Source of the DNA: Lentisphaeria bacterium
Lineage (GTDB): Bacteria; Verrucomicrobiota; Lentisphaeria; Victivallales; Victivallaceae
DNA: 43,601 nt
Direction of reading: 5' to 3'
NCBI GenBank assembly: GCA_017462015.1
Contig: JAFTRX010000128.1
Span: 1-43,601 of the forward strand
The stretch's first letter is position 1, and the number at the start of each line of letters is the position of its first letter. Made by a program: the position numbers and the translations under genes. Shown here piece by piece: positions 1-8,105 of the stretch. The notes below the pieces were generated by a model. That model saw only the letters and a list, made by a program, of their open reading frames with translations, was not told the origin of the DNA and did not search any database.

Positions 1-447
1 CGGCTGACCGCAGGCGCTGTAATCGAAGGAAAATACCAGCAAACGTTGCGCGCGACGGGGAACTGGAAAAGAGGGGAGTCCGGCGGGGAGAAAGCCGGAA
101 CGGCTGTCTCCCTCCGGCTGGCAAGTTTGTGCGCGGTGAAACGCATTGCATGACCTATCGGGTACACCAGCGATTCTGCATGCCAATAGACACACTTCAT
201 ACCCGAGGTATCGCACTCCTCAAAGATATTTATTGAGGAATGCAGAGAATCATGATTGAATAAGTATTTTTGGTATAACAGCGAGGCTGTCGCAAAATTT
301 TGTGTTTTGCAATACCCCAGTTTTTTATGGGGCAGCTGTATCTGACAAGTGTTTTTTTGCGAAAGAAGAACAAAATTACTTGAAATATAGTGATAATTAT
401 GTTATTTTTTATAAAAGGTATGACTGTATAATTTGAGGTTAGATAAA
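1..447. other. Non-coding or unresolved left edge of window
   Basis: No convincing gene is visible. The + strand is open from the window edge to a TGA at 151-153 in frame 1 and to a TGA near 233 in frame 3, so the 3' end of a truncated gene is possible, but neither translation resembles a family I know. A short motif, GAGGCTGTCGCAAAA (283-297), resembles GGGGCTGTTGCAAAA at 43456-43470. A small hairpin CCCC...GGGG lies near 315-332. The stretch from 340 to 447 is AT-rich and should hold the leader and promoter of the downstream thioesterase gene, for example TATAAT at 427-432, although that box lies very close to the start codon. Confidence 0.4.
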
Positions 448-858
448 ATGTATCATGAAATGAGTTATCGTGTGCCTTACGCTGATACTGATCAGATGGG
501 TGTTGTGTATTATGCCAACTATCTGGAATATTTTGAGCGCAGCCGCACGGAGATGCTCCGTGATGCCGGATTGTCCTACCGTGATATGGAGAAACTCGGT
601 TTTTTCCTTCCGGTATCGGAAGCGTATTGCAAATACAACGGCAGTGCACATTATGATGATCTGCTGACTTTCCGTTCCTGCGTGGAGGATATTTCCCGGG
701 TGAAAATCAAAATCCGCAGTGAAGTTCTGCGCGATGGGAAAGTGCTGGTGACCGGGTTTGTCACCCTTGGTTGTGTCGATGCCAATTTCCGGATATCCCG
801 TCTTGCGCCGGAGATGGTTGAGTGTTGTAAAAAATTTATGGCGGAAAGTGAATCATGA
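448..858 (+). CDS. ybgC: YbgC/4HBT-family acyl-CoA thioesterase
   Basis: This 136-residue protein has the length and signature of the YbgC/FadM hot-dog thioesterases, which hydrolyse acyl-CoA thioesters in the cytoplasm. The N-terminal motif YADTDQMGVVYYANYLEYFE is visible; its second Asp is the family catalytic residue. I chose ATG 448 because GAGG (435-438) lies nine bases upstream; an in-frame TTG at 433 would include the Shine-Dalgarno in the coding region. The stop overlaps the next start in an ATGA (855-858), implying translational coupling to the isomerase gene. In many bacteria ybgC sits with tol-pal genes; here the ExbB/TonB genes are 26 kb away, so a Tol role is not supported by context. 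Confidence 0.88.
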   Translation: MYHEMSYRVPYADTDQMGVVYYANYLEYFERSRTEMLRDAGLSYRDMEKLGFFLPVSEAYCKYNGSAHYDDLLTFRSCVEDISRVKIKIRSEVLRDGKVLVTGFVTLGCVDANFRISRLAPEMVECCKKFMAESES

Positions 859-1871
859 AAAATCCTCCCGTTGATATCGAACAGCTTTATCCGTTGAAGT
901 TCCGGCCGATCTACCAGGAACGCATCTGGGGTGGAACGCTGATGGAAGAACATCTCAACCGCACACTGCCGGAGCATGGTGATCCCATTGGTGAGTCCTG
1001 GGAACTTTCCGACCGTGACGATGCACAGAGTGTGGTCGCCGAAGGGGCATTGGCAGATTGGACGGTCAATGAACTCTTTCAGTACTATCGCAGTGCTTTT
1101 GCCGGAAGTGCCGCGATGAAATACACCCGCTTCCCGCTGCTGGTCAAACTTATTGATGCCGGTGAACGGTTGAGTTTGCAGGTGCATCCCGATGAAAACG
1201 CCTGCGCGCAGCTCGGCAATGGTGCTGAACCCAAGACCGAAATGTGGTATGTTATCGCCGCACGGAAAAATGCCAAGATCCTTGCCGGACTCAATCCCCG
1301 CTCCACCCGGCTGCAGATCATGGAGAAACTCGATTCTCCGGAGGTGGAAACTTTGTTGCAGGTCTATCCCTCTCTTCCGGGAGATGCATATTTTATCCAG
1401 TCCGGAACCTTGCACGCTATCGGCGCCGGAAATCTGATATTGGAGATCCAGCAGAACAGCGATACGACCTATCGTATCAGCGACTGGGGCAGAGTCGGCA
1501 GTGACGGCAAACCCCGTCAGCTCCACCGTGATGCCGGTTTGAAGTCGATTTGTTTTACCAACCGCACGACACCGCGCATTGCCGGCGTTTCGGTCAGTAC
1601 CGCGTTCAACCGGAAATTTGAGGTCGTCAAGCTGTGTCCGTATTTCAAAGTTGCCGATTTGCGTCTGGTCTCCCCCTGGGTCGATGATACGTCGCCGGGA
1701 AATTCGTTCCATTTGCTCAGTGCTGTTCACGGCCGGGTGCAAGTCGGACGTGATACCCGGGTTGACACATTGCTCCCCGGAGAAAGCGCGTTGGTTCCGG
1801 CATGTTTCGGCGCATATACCGTCACGCCGCTGGATGAAGGTGAAACCGTCGTGGTCAAAACCACACTTTAA
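855..1871 (+). CDS. manA: Mannose-6-phosphate isomerase, class I
   Basis: Predicted zinc-dependent isomerase interconverting mannose-6-phosphate and fructose-6-phosphate, supplying GDP-mannose synthesis or mannose use. It is 338 residues, matching the shorter Bacillus-type class I enzymes. Visible hallmarks are LIDAGERLSLQVHPDE (QVHP zinc ligand), the K-T-E-M-W-Y segment with the ligand Glu, and the later HAIGAGNLILEIQQ segment with the second ligand His, followed by SDTTYRISDW. The start overlaps the stop of the thioesterase gene by four bases. The gene ends 27 bp before argS, so the four genes from 448 to 5066 probably form one transcript. The N-terminus RPIYQERIWGG is typical of the family. 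Confidence 0.92.
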   Translation: MKNPPVDIEQLYPLKFRPIYQERIWGGTLMEEHLNRTLPEHGDPIGESWELSDRDDAQSVVAEGALADWTVNELFQYYRSAFAGSAAMKYTRFPLLVKLIDAGERLSLQVHPDENACAQLGNGAEPKTEMWYVIAARKNAKILAGLNPRSTRLQIMEKLDSPEVETLLQVYPSLPGDAYFIQSGTLHAIGAGNLILEIQQNSDTTYRISDWGRVGSDGKPRQLHRDAGLKSICFTNRTTPRIAGVSVSTAFNRKFEVVKLCPYFKVADLRLVSPWVDDTSPGNSFHLLSAVHGRVQVGRDTRVDTLLPGESALVPACFGAYTVTPLDEGETVVVKTTL

Positions 1872-1898
1872 ACTATAATTAAAATCTGTAAGTGAATT

Positions 1899-3677
1899 AT
1901 GAAATTTTTAACTGATCTGGAAACTTTTCTCCGTTCCCGTTTTCCGTCCTATCCGGCGGAGAGCGCGTTGACATTGGAACCCTGTCCCGCCGGGCAGGAG
2001 GGTGACTTCACCTTGAACTGCTTCAAAATATCCCGTTTCTGCGGCAACCCGATGGCGGCGGCGCAGGCGGTGGCGGAGTATCTCGCCGGTCATGACGATG
2101 TGGAAAAAGTCAGTGCTGTCAAGGCGTTTGTCAACCTTACTTTGAAAGCGGAGGTGCTTTACCGTGCCAGTGCCGCCGATATGGAAGCACTTCTTGCTGG
2201 TGTTACCCTCCCTGAAGCTGACCGCCGCCGGGTGCTGATCGAATTTTCCGCCCCCAACACCAACAAACCTCAGCACCTCGGTCATGTGCGCAACAATACC
2301 CTCGGTATGGCATTGGCATCGCTGCTCAAGCGGGTCGGTCACGATGTTATCGAAGTGAATCTGGTCAATGACCGCGGTATCCACATTTGCAAATCAATGA
2401 CCAGTTACCAGATTGCCGGTGAAGGCAAAACTCCGGAATCCACCGGCATCAAAGGTGACCATCTGGTCGGAAATTTCTACGTTGAATACAACAAGATGCT
2501 CTCCGCTGAGATCGCCAAGCTCAAAGCGGAAAAACCGGAACTTGCTGATAAGGATTCCGAAGAGCTCTTTCTGGAGACCGCCCTCGGTCAGCGTACTCAG
2601 GCAATGCTTCAGAAGTGGGAAGCCGGTGACGAAGAGGTGCGCGCTCTCTGGAAGATGATGAACTCCTGGGTCTTTGCCGGTTTTGCTGAAACCTACACTC
2701 GCATGGGAATCGAATTTGACCACACCTACTTGGAAAGCGAAACCTACCTTTTGGGTAAAGACATCATCGCTTCCGGTCTGGAACGCGGCGTTTTTACCAA
2801 ACGCGAAGACGGCGCCGTTATCTGCGACCTCGGCAAAATGGGCAAAAAAGTCGTTCTGCGCTCCGATGGTACCAGTGTTTACATTACGCAGGATATCGGT
2901 ACAACTCAGCTCAAATACAATGATTATAAGCCGCAGAAGATGGTCTGGGTGGTCGGCGACGAGCAGAACCTCCATTTCCAGATGCTCTTTGAAATCATGA
3001 AGCGGCTCGGTTTTGACTGGGCAAAGGATCTCTTCCACCTCTCCTACGGCATGGTCAACCTGCCCAACGGCAGAATGAAGAGCCGTGAAGGTACTGTCGT
3101 TGATGCGGATGATCTCTTTGACGAAATGGCGGCACTTGCCGCTGCTGCCTGTAAAGAACGCGGCGGCGAAGAGCTTTCTGAAGACGAACTCAAACTCCGC
3201 AGTGAAATCATCGGTCTGGGTGCGTTGAAGTTCATGCTGCTCAAGTTCAACGCCAAAACCACCATCACCTTTGACCCGGCGGCATCACTGAAATTTGAAG
3301 GCGATACCGGACCTTATGTCCAGTATGTCGCCGCGCGTATCAGTTCCATTGAACGCAAAGCCGCGGAACGCGGTCTCAACGGCCGCGATATCGACTGGCA
3401 GCTGCTTGACACGCCGTTTGAACGTGAACTTGCGGTCAAACTTTACTTCTACGGTGCCGCACTGCGTCAGGCGGCGGAACGCAACGATTGTTCCGGTCTG
3501 GTCGAATATCTGCTCGATTTGTGCAAAGCGTTCAATCGCTTCTACCGCGAATGTCCGGTTCTTGCCGCCGAAAACGAAGCTCTCGCCGCCGCCCGTCTGG
3601 CTCTTGCCTCTGCGGTGCGCCGCGTGGTCGCTGACGGCTTGAACACCTTGACCATCGGAGTTCCGGAGGCAATGTAA
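1899..3677 (+). CDS. argS: Arginyl-tRNA synthetase
   Basis: A 592-residue class I aminoacyl-tRNA synthetase charging tRNA-Arg. The N-terminal additional domain (about residues 1-110) is followed by the active-site segment FSAPNTNKPQHLGHVRNN, whose HLGH (about 126-129) is the HIGH motif. The KMSKS-like segment appears as GRMKSREGT (about residue 390), the reduced form common in ArgRS. The protein ends in a DALR anticodon-binding domain, finishing TIGVPEAM; the tail is slightly different from the usual ...GI.APERM but of normal length. The start lies 27 bp after manA and the stop is three bases before the response-regulator start, so it is inside an operon. Confidence 0.96.
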   Translation: MKFLTDLETFLRSRFPSYPAESALTLEPCPAGQEGDFTLNCFKISRFCGNPMAAAQAVAEYLAGHDDVEKVSAVKAFVNLTLKAEVLYRASAADMEALLAGVTLPEADRRRVLIEFSAPNTNKPQHLGHVRNNTLGMALASLLKRVGHDVIEVNLVNDRGIHICKSMTSYQIAGEGKTPESTGIKGDHLVGNFYVEYNKMLSAEIAKLKAEKPELADKDSEELFLETALGQRTQAMLQKWEAGDEEVRALWKMMNSWVFAGFAETYTRMGIEFDHTYLESETYLLGKDIIASGLERGVFTKREDGAVICDLGKMGKKVVLRSDGTSVYITQDIGTTQLKYNDYKPQKMVWVVGDEQNLHFQMLFEIMKRLGFDWAKDLFHLSYGMVNLPNGRMKSREGTVVDADDLFDEMAALAAAACKERGGEELSEDELKLRSEIIGLGALKFMLLKFNAKTTITFDPAASLKFEGDTGPYVQYVAARISSIERKAAERGLNGRDIDWQLLDTPFERELAVKLYFYGAALRQAAERNDCSGLVEYLLDLCKAFNRFYRECPVLAAENEALAAARLALASAVRRVVADGLNTLTIGVPEAM

Positions 3678-3680
3678 AAT

Positions 3681-5066
3681 ATGGCGGCAAATGGAATCAA
3701 ATTGCTCATCGTCGATGACGAATTCAATACCCGGGAGGCGCTGTCGCGCTATCTCGGGAAAAAATTTGAGGTCGCCAGCGCCGAAAATGGTTCCGATGCC
3801 ATTGAACAATTAAAGAGTACCGATTTCGATCTGGTGCTGACCGATTTGCGGATGCCGGAGGCTGACGGGATGAGTGTCCTCGATGCCGCAATGAGCAAAG
3901 CGCATCCGCCGAAATGTATCATGCTGACGGCGTACGGTTCCATATCCGAAGCGGTGACAGCGATGAAAAAAGGCGCCTTTGACTTTGTCACCAAACCGGT
4001 GAAGCTTGCCAAATTGGAGGAGGTCATCTCTGCGGCATTGAATGCTGCTCCCCCGCCGTCAGCGGCGGTTCCACCTCCCGTTGAGAAGGGCAGTGAACTG
4101 CCGCCTGCGCCCGTGCATGCCGGAACCGGAAAAAAAGTTGTCCCGCCCAGTGACAGCACTGATTCCATGTGGAAGGTGTATCAGACCGCTCTGGCGGTTG
4201 CCCCTTCCAAAAGTACCGTACTCATCACCGGTGAAAGCGGTACCGGAAAAGAGGTCATCGCCCGCTACATCCATGACAACAGTTCCCGTAAAGGCTTGTT
4301 TGTTCCGGTGCATTGTGCGGCGCTGACTCCAACGTTGCTGGAAAGTGAGCTTTTCGGTTATGAAAAAGGCGCGTTTACCGGTGCCGCTGAACGGCGGCGC
4401 GGCCGCTTTGAACTCGCTGACGGCGGAACGGTGTTTCTGGACGAAATCGGCGAAATTGATGCCGCCATTCAGGTCAAACTTCTGCGTGTATTGGAAAACC
4501 GTTCCTTTGAACGTGTCGGCGGCACTGAAACCATCCAGTGTGACCTCCGTCTGGTCGCCGCGACCAACCGTGATTTGCGCTCGATGGTGAAAGACGGTTC
4601 TTTCCGCGAAGATCTCTTTTACCGTCTTTCTGTAATTAACCTTGAACTGCCTCCCTTGCGTGAACGCAAAACGGAAATTCCGCGTCTTGTGGCGGCATTT
4701 GCTCAGGAGTTTGCTCAGGAGAACAATAAACCTGTTCCGGAATTTTCCCCTGATGCCATCAATAAACTCATCAGCAAAACGTGGCATGGCAACATCCGTG
4801 AACTGCGCAACTGCATTGAATGTCTTGTTGTCCTCGCCGCACCGGGGGATATTATATCTGCCGCTGATATTCCGGATGATGATACCGGCTCTGCCCCTGT
4901 TCCGCTTCCGGCAGATGCGGAGAATACCTTGAATTTGGAGCGTTCGGAAAAAGACCTTATCCTCCGCGCTCTGGCAGAATGTAACAACAACCGCAGTGCC
5001 GCCGCCAAAGCTCTCGGCATCAGCCGCCGTACTCTCTACCGCAAATTAGACGAATTTGGACTTTAG
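3681..5066 (+). CDS. Sigma-54-dependent NtrC-family response regulator
   Basis: A 461-residue cytoplasmic two-component regulator with the full three-domain layout. The receiver domain occupies residues 1-125, with the acidic pair D12-D13, phospho-acceptor D55 (LTDLRMP) and the conserved Lys in TKPVK. A Pro/Ala-rich linker (about 120-155) leads to the AAA+ sigma-54 activation domain with Walker A GESGTGKE, the sigma-54 contact loop GAFTGA and Walker B GGTVFLDEIGEI. The C-terminal Fis-type helix-turn-helix is NNNRSAAAKALGISRRTLYR. All key residues are present, so it should be functional. No histidine kinase gene is adjacent, so its partner and regulon are unknown. It closes the 448-5066 operon; a structured repeat and terminator begin one base after the stop. 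Confidence 0.93.
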   Translation: MAANGIKLLIVDDEFNTREALSRYLGKKFEVASAENGSDAIEQLKSTDFDLVLTDLRMPEADGMSVLDAAMSKAHPPKCIMLTAYGSISEAVTAMKKGAFDFVTKPVKLAKLEEVISAALNAAPPPSAAVPPPVEKGSELPPAPVHAGTGKKVVPPSDSTDSMWKVYQTALAVAPSKSTVLITGESGTGKEVIARYIHDNSSRKGLFVPVHCAALTPTLLESELFGYEKGAFTGAAERRRGRFELADGGTVFLDEIGEIDAAIQVKLLRVLENRSFERVGGTETIQCDLRLVAATNRDLRSMVKDGSFREDLFYRLSVINLELPPLRERKTEIPRLVAAFAQEFAQENNKPVPEFSPDAINKLISKTWHGNIRELRNCIECLVVLAAPGDIISAADIPDDDTGSAPVPLPADAENTLNLERSEKDLILRALAECNNNRSAAAKALGISRRTLYRKLDEFGL

Positions 5067-5067
5067 G

Positions 5068-5305
5068 GGCGGCGATCTCGCTTGCTCCCGCGAGCCTTGC
5101 GGTCGTCACCGCTCGGGTCGAGGACAGTAGTCCACTCCCCTCGCGGCTCCTCGGCAAAACTCGCGGATAGCGGCGCGATATCGCCGCCTACGGGCTTTAC
5201 TGGCTGTGTGTCGCCTGACGGCGACCAGGGTAGTGGTGATGAGCGCCGCTTGCGCGGCTTATGGAACGCCTTGCGGCGTTTTTTTCGGTGCGTACCAGCC
5301 TCCAG
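5068..5305 (+). repeat. Hairpin-rich dispersed repeat, copy 1
   Basis: A 238-bp element starting just after the regulator stop codon and repeated at 9489-9723 with about 15 substitutions and a few 1-2 base indels by hand alignment. It holds a series of perfect stems: CTCGC/GCGAG (5077-5094), GCGGCG/CGCCGC (5170-5187), GTCGCC/GGCGAC with loop TGAC (5210-5225), GCCGC/GCGGC with loop TTGC (5245-5258), and AACGCC/GGCGTT with loop TTGC followed by a T run. In this copy an open frame runs through it into the dnaQ-like gene, but the second copy breaks that frame, so I treat it as non-coding. It may act as a 3'-end/terminator module or a mobile palindromic element. Confidence 0.85.
5265..5285 (+). 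terminator. Intrinsic terminator inside repeat copy 1
   Basis: Stem AACGCC (5265-5270), loop TTGC, stem GGCGTT (5275-5280), then an unbroken T run to 5285. It should end the transcript from the thioesterase/regulator operon. Confidence 0.75.
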
Positions 5306-5334
5306 TTCACTATTGTTGCTTACTCCAACCGGTT

Positions 5335-5370
5335 GTCCTGTCAGTCCTGCTTGTCCTATACGTTTTACTC
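5335..5370 (+). repeat. Four degenerate 9-bp tandem units (copy 1)
   Basis: Four consecutive 9-mers, GTCCTGTCA, GTCCTGCTT, GTCCTATAC and GTTTTACTC, lie about 30 bp after the repeat core. The same position relative to the core is occupied by four related units at 9752-9787, and a diverged set on the other strand is at 43378-43413. The last unit here is degenerate. Confidence 0.7.
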
Positions 5371-5418
5371 TAACCTTCCGCTCTACTCCAAAAAATCTGC
5401 TTTTACCGCAAAAAGCAT

Positions 5419-5447
5419 TTGTATTTTTTCCCTCACCCGGGTATATT
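5419..5447 (+). promoter_or_regulatory. Putative sigma-70 promoter of the exonuclease gene
   Basis: TTGTAT (5419-5424), a 17-bp spacer and TATATT (5442-5447). It lies about 40 bp upstream of the chosen start at 5490 and downstream of the terminator, as expected for a new transcription unit. Confidence 0.5.
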
Positions 5448-5489
5448 AGATTGCTGATAGTTGATTTAATGCTAAAATTGGAGATTTTT

Positions 5490-6302
5490 ATGTTGGATAT
5501 GTTGAAACTTGACCGGCCCTTGGCTGTTTTTGATATTGAAAGTACCGGCGTGGTTCCGCAGCGCGACCGGATCGTGGAAATTGCCGTATTGAAGATCACC
5601 CCTGACGGCGAAAGCCGCAACACCGTGCGGCGGCTCAATCCTCAGATACCCATTCCGCCGAGTGCAACTGCGATTCACGGTATAAGCGATGCGGACGTGG
5701 CGGATTGCCCGGTATTTGCTGATATTGCCGACAAACTGCTTGCTTATCTGGACGGTTGCGACCTTGCCGGTTACAACATTCAGGGCTTTGATATTCCGTT
5801 GCTGGAGTGTGAATTCAAGCGGGTCGGACTCGATCTCAAAACTTCAGAACGCCGTGTGATCGATGTTTACAACCTCTTTTGCAAACTTTATCCCCGCACG
5901 CTCACGGCGGCATATAAATTCTTCTGCGGCAAAGACCTTGAAGGCGCACACGGCGCCGCCGCCGACACTGCTGCCACCTGGGAAGTCTTGCTTGGACAGC
6001 TTGCCAAACACCCGGAACTTCCCCGCGAATCAGCGGAACTTGCCCAATTTTCCGACAACAGCGACCCCGATGCCCTCGACCGCAACCGCCGTTTCAAATG
6101 GAATGGTGATGATGTGGTGGTCAACTTCGGCAAATATTCCGGCCGCACTCTCAAAGATATTGCTGAAAATGAACCCGGTTTTCTGCGTTGGATCATCAAG
6201 AGTGATTTCCCTGACGATGTAAAGGAGATCGCTTCCAATGCCCTGATCGGGAAATTTCCGGTAAAACGCGCGGCTTCCGGCACTTCCAGTGAAAACAAGT
6301 GA
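5490..6302 (+). CDS. DnaQ-like DEDDh 3'-5' exonuclease with DUF3820-like tail
   Basis: A 270-residue protein of the DNA polymerase III epsilon/RNase T exonuclease superfamily. The Exo I motif is FDIESTG (D15, E17), Exo II is NIQGFDIPLL, and Exo III is the H-G-A-A-A-D segment, giving a complete DEDDh set. After residue about 205, the segment VVNFGKYSGRTLKDIAENE to the C-terminus resembles the small DUF3820 domain often found alone or fused to exonucleases. I chose ATG 5490 because GGAG (5480-5483) lies six bases upstream; the frame is open back to 5082 but that part is repeat and leader sequence. It lacks a polymerase-tau binding tail typical of replicative epsilon, so a repair or RNA-processing role is as likely. 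The end overlaps the next gene by 14 bp. Confidence 0.85.
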   Translation: MLDMLKLDRPLAVFDIESTGVVPQRDRIVEIAVLKITPDGESRNTVRRLNPQIPIPPSATAIHGISDADVADCPVFADIADKLLAYLDGCDLAGYNIQGFDIPLLECEFKRVGLDLKTSERRVIDVYNLFCKLYPRTLTAAYKFFCGKDLEGAHGAAADTAATWEVLLGQLAKHPELPRESAELAQFSDNSDPDALDRNRRFKWNGDDVVVNFGKYSGRTLKDIAENEPGFLRWIIKSDFPDDVKEIASNALIGKFPVKRAASGTSSENK

Positions 6303-7095
6303 CGATATCGAAAAGCTTTCATCGCTTCTGGATGATGAAGATGATGACGTCGCGGTGAATGTGCTTGCGCTCCTGCTGGAACGCGAAGATGAACTCGGCG
6401 ATTTGCCGGGGCGGCTTCAGGAGAGTGAACATCCTCTGGTACGCAAGCGCGCTCATCAGCTTCAGGCGGCACTCACCTTCCGCAAGCGGCGGCGGGAATT
6501 TTTTCAGCTTATTTCGCAGGAACAGCCGGATTTTGTTTCCGGCTTGGTTGCATTGCATTTATTGTGGTTCGACCGCGACAACCGCACCCGGCTGGAAAAG
6601 GAGCTGTTGAGTTTCATTTCCTCTGCCCGTAAGTGCGGATTGGAAACACTCGATGATGCCCGCAGGTTTATCTGCCGTTGCGGTTTTGCTTCGGAACTTG
6701 ATTCCACTTTACGTCCGGAAAATTACTGCATCGGATTGATTCTCTCGCAAAAGACCGGTGCGGCATCTTTGCTGATGGGGTTGATAAAGGTGCTTATGCG
6801 TTCACCGGAAAAGTTTCATATTGTGAGATTTTGCGGTGCATTTGCTCTCTTTGACGGAGAAAGTTCCATTCTGCTTTCTCAAGGTGACTGGCGGGTGTGC
6901 AAAGTTTCGTCTGTTGCGGATTTTGAATACTTCTCTCTGCGCGACCTTCTTCATTGTGCCGGAAATATGCTTTTTTCGGCGGCAGTCAACTCCGACAGTT
7001 TCCGCTATGTACTGACCATCGCGCAATCGCTTTCCGGCGATGCCGGGGATGAAATTCTCTCTTCCATGCCTTATCCTTACGGTCCGGGAAAGTGA
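6289..7095 (+). CDS. Uncharacterised protein, possibly SirB1/transglutaminase-core-like
   Basis: A 268-residue protein overlapping the exonuclease gene by 14 bp, so probably co-translated with it. No family is recognised with certainty. The first 60 residues are acidic and helical (LSSLLDDEDDDVAVNVLALL) and read like HEAT-type repeat units. The middle segment around residues 140-175 (LRPENYCIGLILSQKTGAAS) resembles the ENSFL..VL..R.G.P..L pattern of SirB1/Transglut_core2 proteins, but I do not see the expected catalytic Cys-His pair in order. No signal peptide or membrane segment is evident. Codon use matches the neighbours. Function is unknown; a degenerate SirB1-like fold is a guess. Confidence 0.65.
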   Translation: MKTSDDIEKLSSLLDDEDDDVAVNVLALLLEREDELGDLPGRLQESEHPLVRKRAHQLQAALTFRKRRREFFQLISQEQPDFVSGLVALHLLWFDRDNRTRLEKELLSFISSARKCGLETLDDARRFICRCGFASELDSTLRPENYCIGLILSQKTGAASLLMGLIKVLMRSPEKFHIVRFCGAFALFDGESSILLSQGDWRVCKVSSVADFEYFSLRDLLHCAGNMLFSAAVNSDSFRYVLTIAQSLSGDAGDEILSSMPYPYGPGK

Positions 7096-7305
7096 ACTGC
7101 ATAGAAGCGCTGGCAGACTCGGGAGCTGTGGCTGCCGCCAGCGCGGATGCGGAAAGGGGAGAACTCCCCTTATCCGGAGTGATCCGGCAAATAAAATGTG
7201 TTTTTTTACATATTTTCTGCCGAAAATTATATAGCCAAAATGCTATTCAGTGTTATATTATATCAGGGATATAAATCAACTCTAACTAAATTATGAGGTC
7301 TTATC
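7096..7305 (+). promoter_or_regulatory. Intergenic region upstream of nagB with hairpins
   Basis: This 210-bp spacer contains a perfect hairpin AAGGGGAG-AA-CTCCCCTT (7154-7171) followed by a second stem CCGGA/TCCGG (7174-7187) and, ten bases on, a seven-T run near 7201. It may form a terminator for the upstream pair. The AT-rich segment 7205-7290 contains TATATT (7254-7259) but no good -35 partner. No known riboswitch pattern was recognised. Confidence 0.4.
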
Positions 7306-8091
7306 ATGGAAATCATTATCTGCAAAACTGCGGATGCCGCAGAAAAACTCGCCGCCCGGATGATCGCTGATGCCATCAACGCCAAGCCGGAATTCAAACT
7401 CGGTCTCGCTACCGGTGCCACCATGGAAGGTGTTTACGCTGAGCTTTCCCGGCTCAACAAAGCCGGCGAAGTCGATTTCTCTCAGGTGCGTTCCTGGAAC
7501 CTTGACGAATACGCCGGTCTCGCTCCGGAACACGATCAGAGCTACCGTTACTACATGAACAAGCACCTCTTCAACAACGTCAACATCGACATCCGCAACA
7601 CCCATCTGCCCGATGGACTCGCTGAAGATGAAGAACTCGAAGCCGCCCGTTACGATGACTCCATCGACGAAGCCGGCGGCATCGACCTCTGGCTGGTCGG
7701 TATCGGCAACTCCGGCCACGTCGGTTTCAACGATCCCGGCACCAGCTTCGCTTCCCGTACTCACGTTGCTTATCTCAACAACACCACTTACGAGCAGAAC
7801 AAAGTTTACTTCAACCCGCCCGAATCCATGCCGCGCCGCGCCTTCACCGCCGGTGTCGGAACGGTTCTCGATGCCAAGAAGGTCTTGCAGCTCATCACCG
7901 GCAAGCGCAAAGCCGCCATCGCCGCCGCTGCCATCGAAGGTCCCATGACCGCGATGATCTCCTCCACTGCGCTGCAGCTCCATCCGGACACGGTCATCAT
8001 TCTGGATGAAGATGCCGCCGCCGATCTCAAGCTCAAAGACTTCTACAAAGAAATCTTTGAAAACGATCCGAAATGGGCGCAGTACCGCTGA
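7306..8091 (+). CDS. nagB: Glucosamine-6-phosphate deaminase
   Basis: A 261-residue NagB/6-phosphogluconolactonase-fold enzyme, predicted to convert glucosamine-6-phosphate to fructose-6-phosphate and ammonia in amino-sugar catabolism. Visible are the phosphate loop LGLATGATMEGVY, the catalytic segment SWNLDEYAGL with D67, GGIDLWLVGIGNSGH with H138, and the C-terminal ITGKRKAAI segment. Compared with the E. coli enzyme, the residue matching D141 is S136 and that matching E148 is D143, so two of the four textbook catalytic positions are changed. The spacing between all four positions is preserved. The neighbour downstream is a sugar kinase-like gene 14 bp away, fitting amino-sugar use. A related sugar-phosphate isomerase specificity cannot be excluded. 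Confidence 0.85.
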   Translation: MEIIICKTADAAEKLAARMIADAINAKPEFKLGLATGATMEGVYAELSRLNKAGEVDFSQVRSWNLDEYAGLAPEHDQSYRYYMNKHLFNNVNIDIRNTHLPDGLAEDEELEAARYDDSIDEAGGIDLWLVGIGNSGHVGFNDPGTSFASRTHVAYLNNTTYEQNKVYFNPPESMPRRAFTAGVGTVLDAKKVLQLITGKRKAAIAAAAIEGPMTAMISSTALQLHPDTVIILDEDAAADLKLKDFYKEIFENDPKWAQYR

Positions 8092-8105
8092 GTCGTGGTG
8101 ATAAA

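Noticed and set aside
1-430. Possible structured RNA gene (RNase P, tmRNA or SRP-like)
   Set aside because: None of the conserved sequence blocks of these RNAs could be found on either strand.
4059-4787. A 242-codon minus-strand frame inside the response regulator
   Set aside because: Antisense shadow; the + strand protein has all NtrC-family motifs.
5082-5489. N-terminal extension of the exonuclease ORF through the hairpin repeat
   Set aside because: Copy 2 of the repeat breaks the frame, a terminator and a promoter lie within the extension, and GGAG precedes ATG 5490.
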